A stretch of DNA of 10,383 nt from contig JAATES010000085.1 in NCBI GenBank assembly GCA_015655615.1, positions 1-10,383 on the forward strand, given 5' to 3'. The position numbers were made by a program, and so were the translations under genes. Below the pieces are notes generated by a model. That model was not told the DNA's origin, did no database searches, and saw only the letters and a list, made by a program, of their open reading frames with translations. Positions 1 to 8,369 of this stretch are shown piece after piece (position 1 is the stretch's first letter; each line of letters starts with the position of its first letter). This stretch comes from Actinomycetales bacterium (lineage in GTDB: Bacteria > Actinomycetota > Actinomycetes > Actinomycetales > Cellulomonadaceae).

Positions 1-1549
1 CGAGCTTGGAGATGTCGAGCACCCCTGTGATGACCGGGTTGAAGCTCTTGTCGACCCCGCTGATGTTCTTCTGGAAGACCGCAGTTCCCTTGGCGGCCGC
101 TACCGAGTACCAGTACCCGGAACTGGAGACCTTCTCCGCGATCTCGCCGTACAGAGCGTCGTCTCCGGTGCTCAGAGCCTTGTTCAGCAAATCCTCCACC
201 CCCTCGACCTCGGCTCCGAAGAGGTCGAGTCCGCCCGACGGGGTGTAGAACACCCTTGCCCATGCATCGGGCGCAGCCGTGTCGGGGAACCCGGTGAAGA
301 AGGTGATGTCCGGGGCACCGTCCTCTTCCAGAGCCGAGTAGTACGTGCCCTGGGCGTAGCCGACGCTCGTGGCCTTGATGCCTGCTGAGTTGAGGACTGC
401 GGCGAGGTTGTCCGACAGCGCCTGGGCAGCCGGGCTCACCGAGGCATAGCCGATTGTGAGGCTCTTGCCCCTGAGTTCCCCGGAGGCCAGCGTTGCCAGG
501 GCACCGACCTGATAGGTGATCGCCTGCTGGTTGAGATCCTCGGGGATCAGACTGTGCGGAAAGAGCTCGGTGGTCGGCGACGCGGTGTCGCCCAGGGCCT
601 TGGTCGCCAGGTCGGTGAAGTCGATCCCGGACACGAACGAGACCCGGGTCTTATCGCCGCCAAGGGTCGCGCTCTTGGGGTTGATGAACATCGTCGGAGT
701 CTGCATGGAATCGAAGGCATAGGTGGCCAGGGTGTCCGAGGTCTTGTAGCTTTCGAAGCTCGTCTTGTCGGTGTACCCGATAAGACCGTCGGTCTGACCC
801 GACTCCAACTGCAGTTGTACCGTGGCCAGATTCGAGACGACTTCGAACTTGACGGTGGAGTAGGCGGGCTTGTCGCCCCAATACTCACCGTAGGCGGTGA
901 GCTCATAGGAGGTCCCGGGCGTGAACGCTCCGTAGCTGTACGGGCCCGTTCCTGCGTCATGGTCGGCGAAGTACGTCGTCCCATTGTCAGCGGAGTTCGC
1001 CTCAAGTGCCTTCGGACTGATGATCTTGGGACCGAACGGCGAGGCCAGCAGATCCAGGAAGTCGGCATTGGGAGAACCCAGGGTGATGACCACCTGGGTG
1101 TCTGTAGGCGTCTCCACCGACGCGACGTCGGCCACCATATACGCCGGGCCGCTGTCGACGGCGGTCCGGCGTGCGAACGATGGTTCGATGGCCGCCGAGG
1201 TGAACGCCGTCCCATCGTGGAACTTCACGCCCGAACGCAGAGTGAAGGTGAAGACCGTATTGTCGTCGCTGACGGTCCAATCCGTCGCGAGTGCGGGAGC
1301 GAGCGTCGGCTCCGCGTTGCCCGGTTCGTAGGTGACCAGACCCTCGTATGCGGCGTTGACCAGGTTGAGTTCGGTCCCGTCATATGCGGTGTCTGGGTCC
1401 GGAGTCGCGATGTCGCCGAGGAGCGCCAACTCGAGCGTGGAATCGACAGTACGGGAGAGTGACGTGCTCGAGCCGCCGCATGCGGACAGGGCCAGGGCGA
1501 CTCCAGCGGCGAGTGCTCCAGCACTCATTGCGCGTCGTGAGAGTGACAT
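1..1549 (-). CDS. ABC transporter substrate-binding lipoprotein, peptide/nickel (SBP_bac_5) type, 3' end cut by window edge
   Basis: Partial gene: 516 codons are readable from the ATG at 1549 without a stop, and the frame runs off the left edge. The length is close to a full family member, so only a few residues are probably missing. It would capture a solute outside the membrane and deliver it to an ABC permease. The N-terminus is a lipoprotein signal: basic MSLSRR, a hydrophobic stretch, then the lipobox LSAC with the lipidated Cys at 24. The segment around residues 100-120 reads FTFTLRSGVKFHDGTAFT, a hallmark of the DppA/OppA/NikA family. GGAAGG lies 8 nt before the start. Permease and ATPase genes would be expected just beyond the left edge. 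It has its own promoter region, with an operator-like repeat shared with the DUF1989 operon, which suggests a substrate linked to guanidine or urea-type nitrogen. The substrate cannot be read from sequence. Family assignment is firm; substrate is inference. Confidence 0.93.
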   Translation of the reverse strand, partial: MSLSRRAMSAGALAAGVALALSACGGSSTSLSRTVDSTLELALLGDIATPDPDTAYDGTELNLVNAAYEGLVTYEPGNAEPTLAPALATDWTVSDDNTVFTFTLRSGVKFHDGTAFTSAAIEPSFARRTAVDSGPAYMVADVASVETPTDTQVVITLGSPNADFLDLLASPFGPKIISPKALEANSADNGTTYFADHDAGTGPYSYGAFTPGTSYELTAYGEYWGDKPAYSTVKFEVVSNLATVQLQLESGQTDGLIGYTDKTSFESYKTSDTLATYAFDSMQTPTMFINPKSATLGGDKTRVSFVSGIDFTDLATKALGDTASPTTELFPHSLIPEDLNQQAITYQVGALATLASGELRGKSLTIGYASVSPAAQALSDNLAAVLNSAGIKATSVGYAQGTYYSALEEDGAPDITFFTGFPDTAAPDAWARVFYTPSGGLDLFGAEVEGVEDLLNKALSTGDDALYGEIAEKVSSSGYWYSVAAAKGTAVFQKNISGVDKSFNPVITGVLDISKL

Positions 1550-1587
1550 GAGGGTGGCCTTCCAGGCTTGGATCGGGTGACATCGTC

Positions 1588-1614
1588 AACCTATCGCTCG
1601 ATAGTTACAGTCAA
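1588..1614 (-). promoter_or_regulatory. candidate promoter of the binding-protein gene
   Basis: On the minus strand TTGACT (1614-1609) resembles a -35 box and TAGGTT (1593-1588) fits the TAnnnT -10 pattern. The spacer is only 15 nt, shorter than ideal, so the call is tentative. The predicted transcript would begin near 1581, leaving a leader of about 30 nt that includes the GGAAGG ribosome site. The -10 overlaps the 18-bp inverted repeat at 1589-1606, as expected for repression. Confidence 0.4.
1589..1606. promoter_or_regulatory. operator-like inverted repeat (copy A), probable TetR site
   Basis: The plus strand reads ACCTATCG-CT-CGATAGTT, with seven of eight positions complementary between the arms. 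It lies 39 bp upstream of the binding-protein start codon, between the candidate -35 and the transcription start. A second copy (5080-5097) lies at nearly the same distance from the DUF1989 operon. Over the surrounding 22 bp the two sites share 16 identical positions. The likely binder is the TetR-family protein encoded at 5264-5872, by neighbourhood inference. Confidence 0.65.
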
Positions 1615-1639
1615 AGGCCTCGGATGTTTCGTTCCGATT

Positions 1640-1654
1640 TCAGGTGAAACCTGA
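1640..1654. repeat. short hairpin after the allophanate hydrolase stop
   Basis: TCAGGT-GAA-ACCTGA is a perfect 6-bp inverted repeat with a 3-nt loop, 9 nt beyond the allophanate hydrolase stop codon on the minus strand. It could be a weak transcript end or processing hairpin. There is no uridine tract after it, so a classical intrinsic terminator is not supported. Confidence 0.3.
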
Positions 1655-1663
1655 TATGGGCCG

Positions 1664-3346
1664 TCACTGCCCGCGGGATGCGAGCCATGCCAGCCAGCTT
1701 CCGTAGCCCGTGATGTCCTGGACCCCCTCAGTGGCGACCGACTCACAGACGAAGCCCTCGACCTGCTGCCCTCCTGCCAGTTCCACCTTTCCCATGCACA
1801 TGGGTTGCGGAAGCCCCCCGACAAAGGTTCCGAACCTAGCCTCAGGCACCCGCCACACCTCTCCGCGGATCGACTCGCCCGCGTCCGCAGCCACCCGGAG
1901 CAGGCCTGGCTTGGAAGGCCTGGCATCCAGCACGTACAGCCGATAGCAGGACGCGGTGCTCGCCTGACCCACCAGAGTGCCTCCGGCTTGCCGAAGTTCA
2001 TGGTTGAGGGGCTGGCCGCTGAGATGCGCGCCGACCACGAACACGTCGAGCGCGGTCTGAGGCACGAGTTGTGCCAGCACCATCAAGAGGTCGTCGCTGC
2101 CTGCCGGGCCGGTGAGCATCGCACCGAAGGGCAGCCCGTGGACGGTCCCGGCGGGAAAGGCGAGCGCAGCCATGTCAAGGAGATTCGCATAGTTGGTGAA
2201 CCGACCCAACTGGGAATTGACCCCCACCGGGTCTGCATCGACCTCGGCGAGAGTCGGATGCCGGGTCGTCGTCGGGGTGAGCACCGCATCGGCGTCCGCG
2301 ATGATCGGCAGCGCTGCGAGCTTGAGCAGTTCCAGCCTGTCCAGGTCGGCAAAGAGCTCGGCGGCGGTAGGCGTGCTTCCTCCCAGAACAATCGCGGCGA
2401 CGGTCGGATCGAGGTCGTCACCGATCTGATCCTGATGGGCGCGGATATGCTCTCCCACTGCGGCATACCGTTCCGCCACGAAGGCTCCGCCGTAGAGCAG
2501 TGCGGCTGCATCGAGGAGCGGCCTGATGCTGCGCTCCACCACCTCGACACCCGCTGAGGCGAACGCCGCGATCGTGTCCTGGAAAGCCTCCGCCCACCCG
2601 GCGGCGAGGTCACCGAGTTCCGCTGGTGGCGGCACCACGACGCGATATCGCGCGGCAGGCGCCACAGGAATACCCCGCGACGCGAGCGGATCCACTCCGT
2701 CGGGCCCGAACATGGTGCGCACCGCCTGGTTCGCGAGAATCGGATCCACACTGAACACCGTGACGCAATCGAGTGACCGGCAGGCCGGCACGACGCCCGA
2801 GGCCGGGATCCTGCCGCGCGTGGGCTTGACGCCCCAGATTCCATTGAGTGCCGCTGGCACCCTTCCGGAACCCGCGGTGTCGGTCCCGAGGGCGAAGTCC
2901 ACCAAGCCCAGGGCCACGGCGACCGATGAACCTGAGCTGGATCCTCCCGAGATCCGACCACGGTCCCAGGCGTTGCGCACTGCCCCGAACGGGCTCCGGG
3001 TGCCGACAAGGCCGGTCGCGAACTGGTCGAGGTTGGTCTTGCCCACCACGAGTGCGCCCTGTGCCCGCAGTCGAGCGACCGCGGTCGAGTCCTTCTCCGG
3101 CAGGTAGGCGTAACTCCGGGAACCCGCCGTGGTGACAAGTCCGCCGACGTCGATATTGTCCTTGACCGCGACCAGCCGCCCAGCCAACGGCAACCTCGCT
3201 CCTTGCGCCACCGCCCGGTCGATCTCCTGGGCCTCCCGGAGCAGGTCGGCCTCGTCGCGAAGGCTCGTCCAGATCTCCGGCCGGCCCGATTCCCTGGCTA
3301 GGCGGCAGAAGACAACCGCTCGTTCCTCAGCACTACGACTCCGCAT
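1664..3346 (-). CDS. atzF: allophanate hydrolase (amidase-signature family, with C-terminal decarboxylase domain)
   Basis: 560 aa, cytosolic. It hydrolyses allophanate to ammonia and CO2, the last step of carboxylase-dependent urea or guanidine breakdown. The N-terminal amidase domain (about 1-430) has the full Lys-cisSer-Ser triad: K62 in AVKDNID, S136 in SGGSSSGSS, and nucleophile S160 in DTAGSGR. The spacings match the AtzF triad as I recall it (K91/S165/S189). The last 130 residues (VVGAHLSGQPLNHE, YRLYVLD, KPGLLRV, GEVWRVP, FGTFVGGLPQP, DITGYGSWLAWL) are the C-terminal domain typical of true allophanate hydrolases; it processes the N-carboxycarbamate product and is absent from ordinary amidases. 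The frame opens further upstream to 3451, but the ATG at 3346 is chosen because AGGAGG lies 7 nt before it. It follows the DUF1989 genes by 117 bp, probably in one transcript. The symbol is by family resemblance; 'ah' or a DUR1-type name would serve equally well. Confidence 0.93.
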   Translation of the reverse strand: MRSRSAEERAVVFCRLARESGRPEIWTSLRDEADLLREAQEIDRAVAQGARLPLAGRLVAVKDNIDVGGLVTTAGSRSYAYLPEKDSTAVARLRAQGALVVGKTNLDQFATGLVGTRSPFGAVRNAWDRGRISGGSSSGSSVAVALGLVDFALGTDTAGSGRVPAALNGIWGVKPTRGRIPASGVVPACRSLDCVTVFSVDPILANQAVRTMFGPDGVDPLASRGIPVAPAARYRVVVPPPAELGDLAAGWAEAFQDTIAAFASAGVEVVERSIRPLLDAAALLYGGAFVAERYAAVGEHIRAHQDQIGDDLDPTVAAIVLGGSTPTAAELFADLDRLELLKLAALPIIADADAVLTPTTTRHPTLAEVDADPVGVNSQLGRFTNYANLLDMAALAFPAGTVHGLPFGAMLTGPAGSDDLLMVLAQLVPQTALDVFVVGAHLSGQPLNHELRQAGGTLVGQASTASCYRLYVLDARPSKPGLLRVAADAGESIRGEVWRVPEARFGTFVGGLPQPMCMGKVELAGGQQVEGFVCESVATEGVQDITGYGSWLAWLASRGQ

Positions 3347-3428
3347 GGTGGGTCCTCCTACGTCGTGATCGTCATCAGCACGCGCCCCGACGGCACTCGC
3401 TGGGATTCCGTGGCCTCCGCAGGGCGGA

Positions 3429-3444
3429 CGGTTCCGGCGAACCG
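3429..3444. repeat. intercistronic hairpin between DUF1989 gene and allophanate hydrolase
   Basis: CGGTTC-CGGC-GAACCG is a perfect 6-bp inverted repeat with a 4-nt loop in the 117-nt gap between the second DUF1989 gene and the allophanate hydrolase start. The rest of the gap holds only the AGGAGG ribosome site near 3353-3359; no promoter was recognised. With no T-run it may stabilise or process the message rather than end it. Confidence 0.3.
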
Positions 3445-3463
3445 ACCCCACCGGGTGCGTGGC

Positions 3464-4189
3464 TCAGCCGGCGATCGCCGGTGCAGTAGGAACCGGGTGA
3501 CCGAGGGACGCCGGGTCGTCCGGGGTGACCACAATCACCCTTAACGGAGTCGGATTGAAGTCGTTGCACGGGTTGTTGATCTGCGGGCAGTTCGACACGA
3601 GCACCAGCACGTCCATCTCAGCGCGCAACGCCACCCGCTTGCCAGGGCCGGAGATGCCGTCCACGATGCCAAGCGTTCCATCGTCCTCGACGGGGACGTT
3701 CATAAACCAGTTGAGATTGGAGACCAGGTCCCGAGCGCCCATGCCGTATTTGGAAGCCTCGTAGAGGAAGTTCTCGCGGCACGCATGGTGGAAGTAGGTG
3801 TGATACCCGTAACGCAGTGTATTCGACTCCTTCGAGCACGCCCCGCCGATGGTGTCCTGGCGGGCGACCTCGTTGCCGACCACCGTCATCAGGGCCCGGG
3901 CCTCGTTGGAGCGCAGCACGGTGCCAGTGTGGACGTAGGCGTTGCCCTGCCAGGCGAGGGTGTCCGGAACGCTGTAGCGCTCGCGGGTGTCCGCTGCATT
4001 GAAGACCAGGCAATCACCAGACTGGTTGCCGCCCACATCCACCAAGGTGAGCACTTGGCCAGCGCGCACTATCCCGGACCACGGCGCGCGCGCGGGCACG
4101 ACCTCGTCCAGGACCGTGGCACCCTCGACCAGGGTGCGCGCATAGTCGAAATAGTCGGCCTCATTGGTGGCCCAGGTCGCGGTGGTCAT
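3464..4189 (-). CDS. DUF1989 protein, UAAP2-type (putative carboxyguanidine deiminase subunit)
   Basis: 241 aa, soluble. It belongs to the 'urea amidolyase associated protein' family (DUF1989). Such pairs were re-assigned as carboxyguanidine deiminases (CgdA/CgdB), which release ammonia from carboxyguanidine to give allophanate. Diagnostic stretches are PARAPWSGIVRAGQVL (32-47), the IGGACSKESN block (114-123), NLNWFMNVPVE (158-168), IVDGISGPG, LRAEMDVLVLVSNCPQ (188-203) and NNPCN (205-209), typical of the second member of the pair. The segment 110-112 reads RQD where the upstream paralogue has RHD. The start is set by the TGATG junction: its A is the last base of the upstream TGA and the first base of this ATG. 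GAAGGG precedes it, implying translational coupling and probably a heteromer. The frame opens further upstream to 4261, but that is rejected because it would overlap the neighbour by 73 bases. Which of CgdA or CgdB it is, I cannot say. Confidence 0.88.
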   Translation of the reverse strand: MTTATWATNEADYFDYARTLVEGATVLDEVVPARAPWSGIVRAGQVLTLVDVGGNQSGDCLVFNAADTRERYSVPDTLAWQGNAYVHTGTVLRSNEARALMTVVGNEVARQDTIGGACSKESNTLRYGYHTYFHHACRENFLYEASKYGMGARDLVSNLNWFMNVPVEDDGTLGIVDGISGPGKRVALRAEMDVLVLVSNCPQINNPCNDFNPTPLRVIVVTPDDPASLGHPVPTAPAIAG

Positions 4190-5043
4190 CAGTATCCCTT
4201 CGATGCGAGGTAGTCGGCAGTATTGAGATAGGCGCGATGGCATTCCGGAGTGGTGTTCCACCAGGGGTCCGACTCAGAGGTCGGCGACGACTGCCAGGCG
4301 TGAACCCGCAATGGGCCCACGGTGTAACGCTCGCGCGGATCCAGCGGGTGCGGGACGTTGGCGATCAGCAGGATCAGGTCCATCTCGGCGACCAGTTCCA
4401 CATAGGTGTCGGAGCCGGCCGATCCAGTGAACTCCAGTGCTCCGTCGTGCGCCACCCGTACCCCCTGGAAGAACGAGATGCTGGGAGGCAGGTCACGCCG
4501 TTCGAGTCCGTGCTTGGTCGCTGCCAAGGCGAACAGCTCGCGTCCCGCCGGTGTCGGGTTCTGCGGGTCGTGACCGCCGTAACGGGCGTCGTTCGACAGC
4601 GCAGTGGAGGTCCCGCAGAAGGCGTCGTGACGCATCGACGTGTCCGAGACGATGGTGGCCAGCACCCGACCGTCACCGGAGAGCAGGGGGTGACCCTCCC
4701 CCAGGTATGCCTGCCAGGGGATCTTCTGGGTGTCGGCCACGTTGAGGCGCTCGTGTGGCTCCGCCGCATTGAAAACCAGCAGATGCGCACAGGCGTCACC
4801 AGTCGGGTCCGTCAGCCTGACTCTAGTGCCCCGGGCCAGCCTGCGATGGGTGTACGAGCCACCCGAGACCGCCTCCGCCCACACCGCCGAGCGGGGGTCC
4901 ACTGAATCCGGAGGAAGAGGAGCGGACGATGCCGGCACGTAGGGCATCGCCTCCGCGGTCAGGCCCTCACGGGCACGCGCGTCTTCCCTTGCTGCCACGA
5001 CGGTCGCTGTGTCGCGCGTTCCTTCGGTCACCTCGAACACCAT
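4189..5043 (-). CDS. DUF1989 protein, UAAP1-type (putative carboxyguanidine deiminase subunit)
   Basis: 284 aa, soluble; first gene of the operon and a diverged paralogue of the gene downstream. The shared core runs from LARGTRVRLTDPTGDAC (69-85) through LLVFNAAEPHERLNVADT, SDTSMRHDAFCGTST (133-147), RRDLPPSISFFQGV (182-195) and LVAEMDLILLIANVPHPLD (217-235). The PHPLD ending and the C-terminal PECHRAYLNTADY tail are characteristic of the first member of the pair. RHD (138-140) and C143 are candidate metal or active-site residues by family conservation; I have not verified this structurally. The first 50 residues are poorly conserved. The ATG at 5043 is favoured over upstream starts (frame open to 5301) because GGAGA lies 9 nt before it and upstream starts would run through the operator and into the divergent TetR gene. 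Family is sure; the guanidine role rests on published work on homologues, and the partner carboxylase is not in view. Confidence 0.88.
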   Translation of the reverse strand: MVFEVTEGTRDTATVVAAREDARAREGLTAEAMPYVPASSAPLPPDSVDPRSAVWAEAVSGGSYTHRRLARGTRVRLTDPTGDACAHLLVFNAAEPHERLNVADTQKIPWQAYLGEGHPLLSGDGRVLATIVSDTSMRHDAFCGTSTALSNDARYGGHDPQNPTPAGRELFALAATKHGLERRDLPPSISFFQGVRVAHDGALEFTGSAGSDTYVELVAEMDLILLIANVPHPLDPRERYTVGPLRVHAWQSSPTSESDPWWNTTPECHRAYLNTADYLASKGY

Positions 5044-5079
5044 CCTCAACGTTCTCCGACGAGTGGTACGCCTCTGGAT

Positions 5080-5097
5080 ACCTTTCAAGCGATAGGT
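5080..5097. promoter_or_regulatory. operator-like inverted repeat (copy B), probable TetR site
   Basis: The plus strand reads ACCTTTCA-AG-CGATAGGT. The right half is the ideal half-site CGATAGGT; the left half departs from its complement at two positions. It lies 36 bp upstream of the first DUF1989 start codon, in the region shared with the divergent TetR gene, so one site could control both directions. No convincing -35/-10 pair was found beside it; TAGACT (minus strand, 5112-5107) is a weak -35 candidate. It matches copy A at 1589-1606. Confidence 0.65.
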
Positions 5098-5263
5098 ACA
5101 ATGGAAGTCTAGGGAGACGCTGATTTCCGCCGTGTTACAGCCAGGGAAACTGTGAGGAGACCGCCGCCCAACGGCCTCCGAGACGGCCTGTCCGCTCCTG
5201 TATCGTCGGAGATTGCCCGTCACGACGGAAGATCTCCATTGCCGCATCACTGAAGGAGCGCCC

Positions 5264-5872
5264 ATGTCGACGACCCCTCGCGCCGCACGTCCTCGCGGCA
5301 AGGAGGCTGTCGGTCGTGAGCGGATCCTCGAGGCCGCAGCCGAGCTCTTCGTTCAGAGTGGTTACGCAGCGACCTCGACCAGGGAGATCGCGAAGAAGGT
5401 CAACATCCAGCAGCCGTCGCTCTATTACCACTTCAAGGTCAAGTCCGACATGCTTGCCGAACTCCTGCTGCGAACCGCCACTCCCTCCGTTGAGCATGCC
5501 GAGCGCCTCGCTGCGCAGGGCAGCCGCCTGGACCCCCTGGAACGCCTCACTGCATTGATCGGGTTCGACGTCCGGCTGCTCTGCGCCGGACGCTGGAATC
5601 TCGGCTCGCTCTATCTCCTACCCGAGGTGGGCGGCGACGAGTTCGCCGAATTCCGGACAGCTCGCCAGAGCCTGAAGGACTTCTATGCGCGCTTCGTCGC
5701 GGAAGCCGATGACGCGCATATGGTCCGGGTGACCGATTCGGCCCGCATGGCCGCCATGGTGTTCAGCCTCGTCGAAGGCGTGATCCTGCGACGCGCCGAC
5801 CACCCCGATCTCGATCCTGAGACCACAGCCGACGAGACCTGCCGAGCGGCGTTAAGGGTGCTCGGGGCCTGA
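5264..5872 (+). CDS. TetR/AcrR-family transcriptional regulator
   Basis: 202 aa. The N-terminal DNA-binding domain (about 16-64) is textbook TetR: RERILEAAAELFVQSGYAATS, helix-turn-helix TREIAKKVNIQQPSLYYHF (39-57), then KVKSDMLAELL. The remaining helical region (about 70-200) is the variable ligand-binding and dimerisation domain; it gives no clue to the ligand. The ATG at 5264 is preferred over one at 5213 because GAAGGAG sits 6 nt upstream and the TetR fold starts normally. TATCGT at 5201-5206 could be its -10 box, but no good -35 was found. It is divergent from the DUF1989/allophanate hydrolase operon, with inverted repeats upstream of that operon and of the transporter gene. Inference: a local repressor relieved by guanidine, a guanidine-containing nutrient or a related metabolite. 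Confidence 0.92.
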   Translation: MSTTPRAARPRGKEAVGRERILEAAAELFVQSGYAATSTREIAKKVNIQQPSLYYHFKVKSDMLAELLLRTATPSVEHAERLAAQGSRLDPLERLTALIGFDVRLLCAGRWNLGSLYLLPEVGGDEFAEFRTARQSLKDFYARFVAEADDAHMVRVTDSARMAAMVFSLVEGVILRRADHPDLDPETTADETCRAALRVLGA

Positions 5873-5893
5873 CCGGTGGTCCCGAAGTGAGGA

Positions 5894-5922
5894 TGGACGC
5901 GGGCCGGCATCCGCCTTAGTAT
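5894..5922 (+). promoter_or_regulatory. promoter of the arsR-ATPase operon, predicting a leaderless mRNA
   Basis: TGGACG (5894-5899) matches four of six bases of the -35 consensus. TAGTAT (5917-5922) fits TAnnnT. The spacer is exactly 17 nt. Six nt separate the -10 from the A of the regulator's ATG at 5929, so transcription should begin at or next to the start codon. No Shine-Dalgarno is placed correctly before that ATG, which agrees with a leaderless transcript, common in Actinomycetota. Confidence 0.65.
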
Positions 5923-5948
5923 CTTCGCATGCGCGAAGATACTAAGGC
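5913..5948. promoter_or_regulatory. perfect 16-bp inverted repeat over the arsR start codon, probable operator
   Basis: The left arm GCCTTAGTATCTTCGC (5913-5928) and right arm GCGAAGATACTAAGGC (5933-5948) are exact reverse complements around the 4-nt centre ATGC. It covers the -10 box, the predicted transcription start, the ATG and the first six codons or so. The length and AT-rich core resemble ArsR/SmtB operators. A bound dimer would block polymerase, so autorepression relieved by metal is the simplest reading. Confidence 0.75.
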
Positions 5949-6323
5949 TCCGGTCGTATCCGTCACGAGCGACTACATCGAGCTCGCGGCCGAGGTGTTC
6001 TCCCTGCTGTCCGACGCCACCCGGATCAGGCTGATCCTGGCGCTCCGGCAAGGGGAATCGGCCGTCGGCGACTTGGCCGAACTCGTGGGCAAGCCCCCCG
6101 CGGTGGTGTCCCAGCATCTCGCCAAGCTGCGCTGGGCCAAGGTCGTCCAGGCCCGCCAGGAAGGCAACCGCGTCTACTACAGCCTCATCGACGAGCATGC
6201 GCGCGAGCTTGTCGACCAGGCAGTCTTCCAGGCCGAACACGTCGTGGACGCCGTCCCCCGCCACCATCGCCTGTCGGAACGCCCCCTGCCAGGCGAGCCT
6301 GCCAGATCCGCCGAGGCCAGGGC

Positions 6324-6327
<4 letters not shown>
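5929..6327 (+). CDS. ArsR/SmtB-family metal-responsive repressor (NmtR/KmtR-like)
   Basis: 132 aa winged-helix repressor, presumably sensing a divalent metal and controlling the ATPase gene. Visible features are LLSDATRIRLILAL (26-39), AVGDLAELVGKPPAVVSQHLAKLRWAKVV split by the recognition helix (about 56-68), and the wing RQEGNRVYYSL (76-86). Helix alpha5 carries D88-E-H90 and H104, matching three of four ligands of the SmtB/NmtR alpha5 site (Asp-x-His, then His/Glu 13 and 16 residues after the Asp). Position 101 is Gln where His is usual. There are no Cys, so thiol-based arsenic, cadmium or lead sensing is unlikely. H112-H113 in the tail could add ligands, as C-terminal His do in NmtR. The ATG at 5929 lacks an SD but lies six nt after a -10 box, so it is read as leaderless. 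The gene ends in an ATGA overlap with the ATPase. Metal identity (Zn, Ni, Co) is not resolvable. Confidence 0.9.
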
Positions 6328-8330
<2,003 letters not shown>

Positions 8331-8369
8331 GACCACGGTGGGCACCTGCAGTGATGCGGAGATCCTAAA

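Noticed and set aside
554..1462. Open frame of 302 codons on the plus strand opposite the binding protein
   Set aside because: Composition is typical of antisense frames in high-GC DNA, no domain was recognised, and the minus-strand frame reads as a complete lipoprotein.
1936..1948. CGATAG half-site inside the allophanate hydrolase gene
   Set aside because: Only the 6-bp core matches; there is no second half-site and it lies within a conserved coding region.
2083..3138. Second minus-strand frame inside allophanate hydrolase (351 codons)
   Set aside because: Arg/Pro/Ser-rich out-of-frame translation; the overlapping frame holds the intact amidase triad and both domains.
5176..5211. CTCCGA ... 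TCGGAG inverted repeat upstream of the TetR gene
   Set aside because: Six-bp arms with a 24-nt spacer are expected by chance in GC-rich DNA, and it does not resemble the two operator copies.
5044..5263. Guanidine riboswitch in the leader of the DUF1989 operon
   Set aside because: Only about 36 nt separate the operator from the start codon, and I could not recognise a ykkC-type or mini-ykkC motif (no paired ACGR loops). Control by the TetR protein explains the region better.
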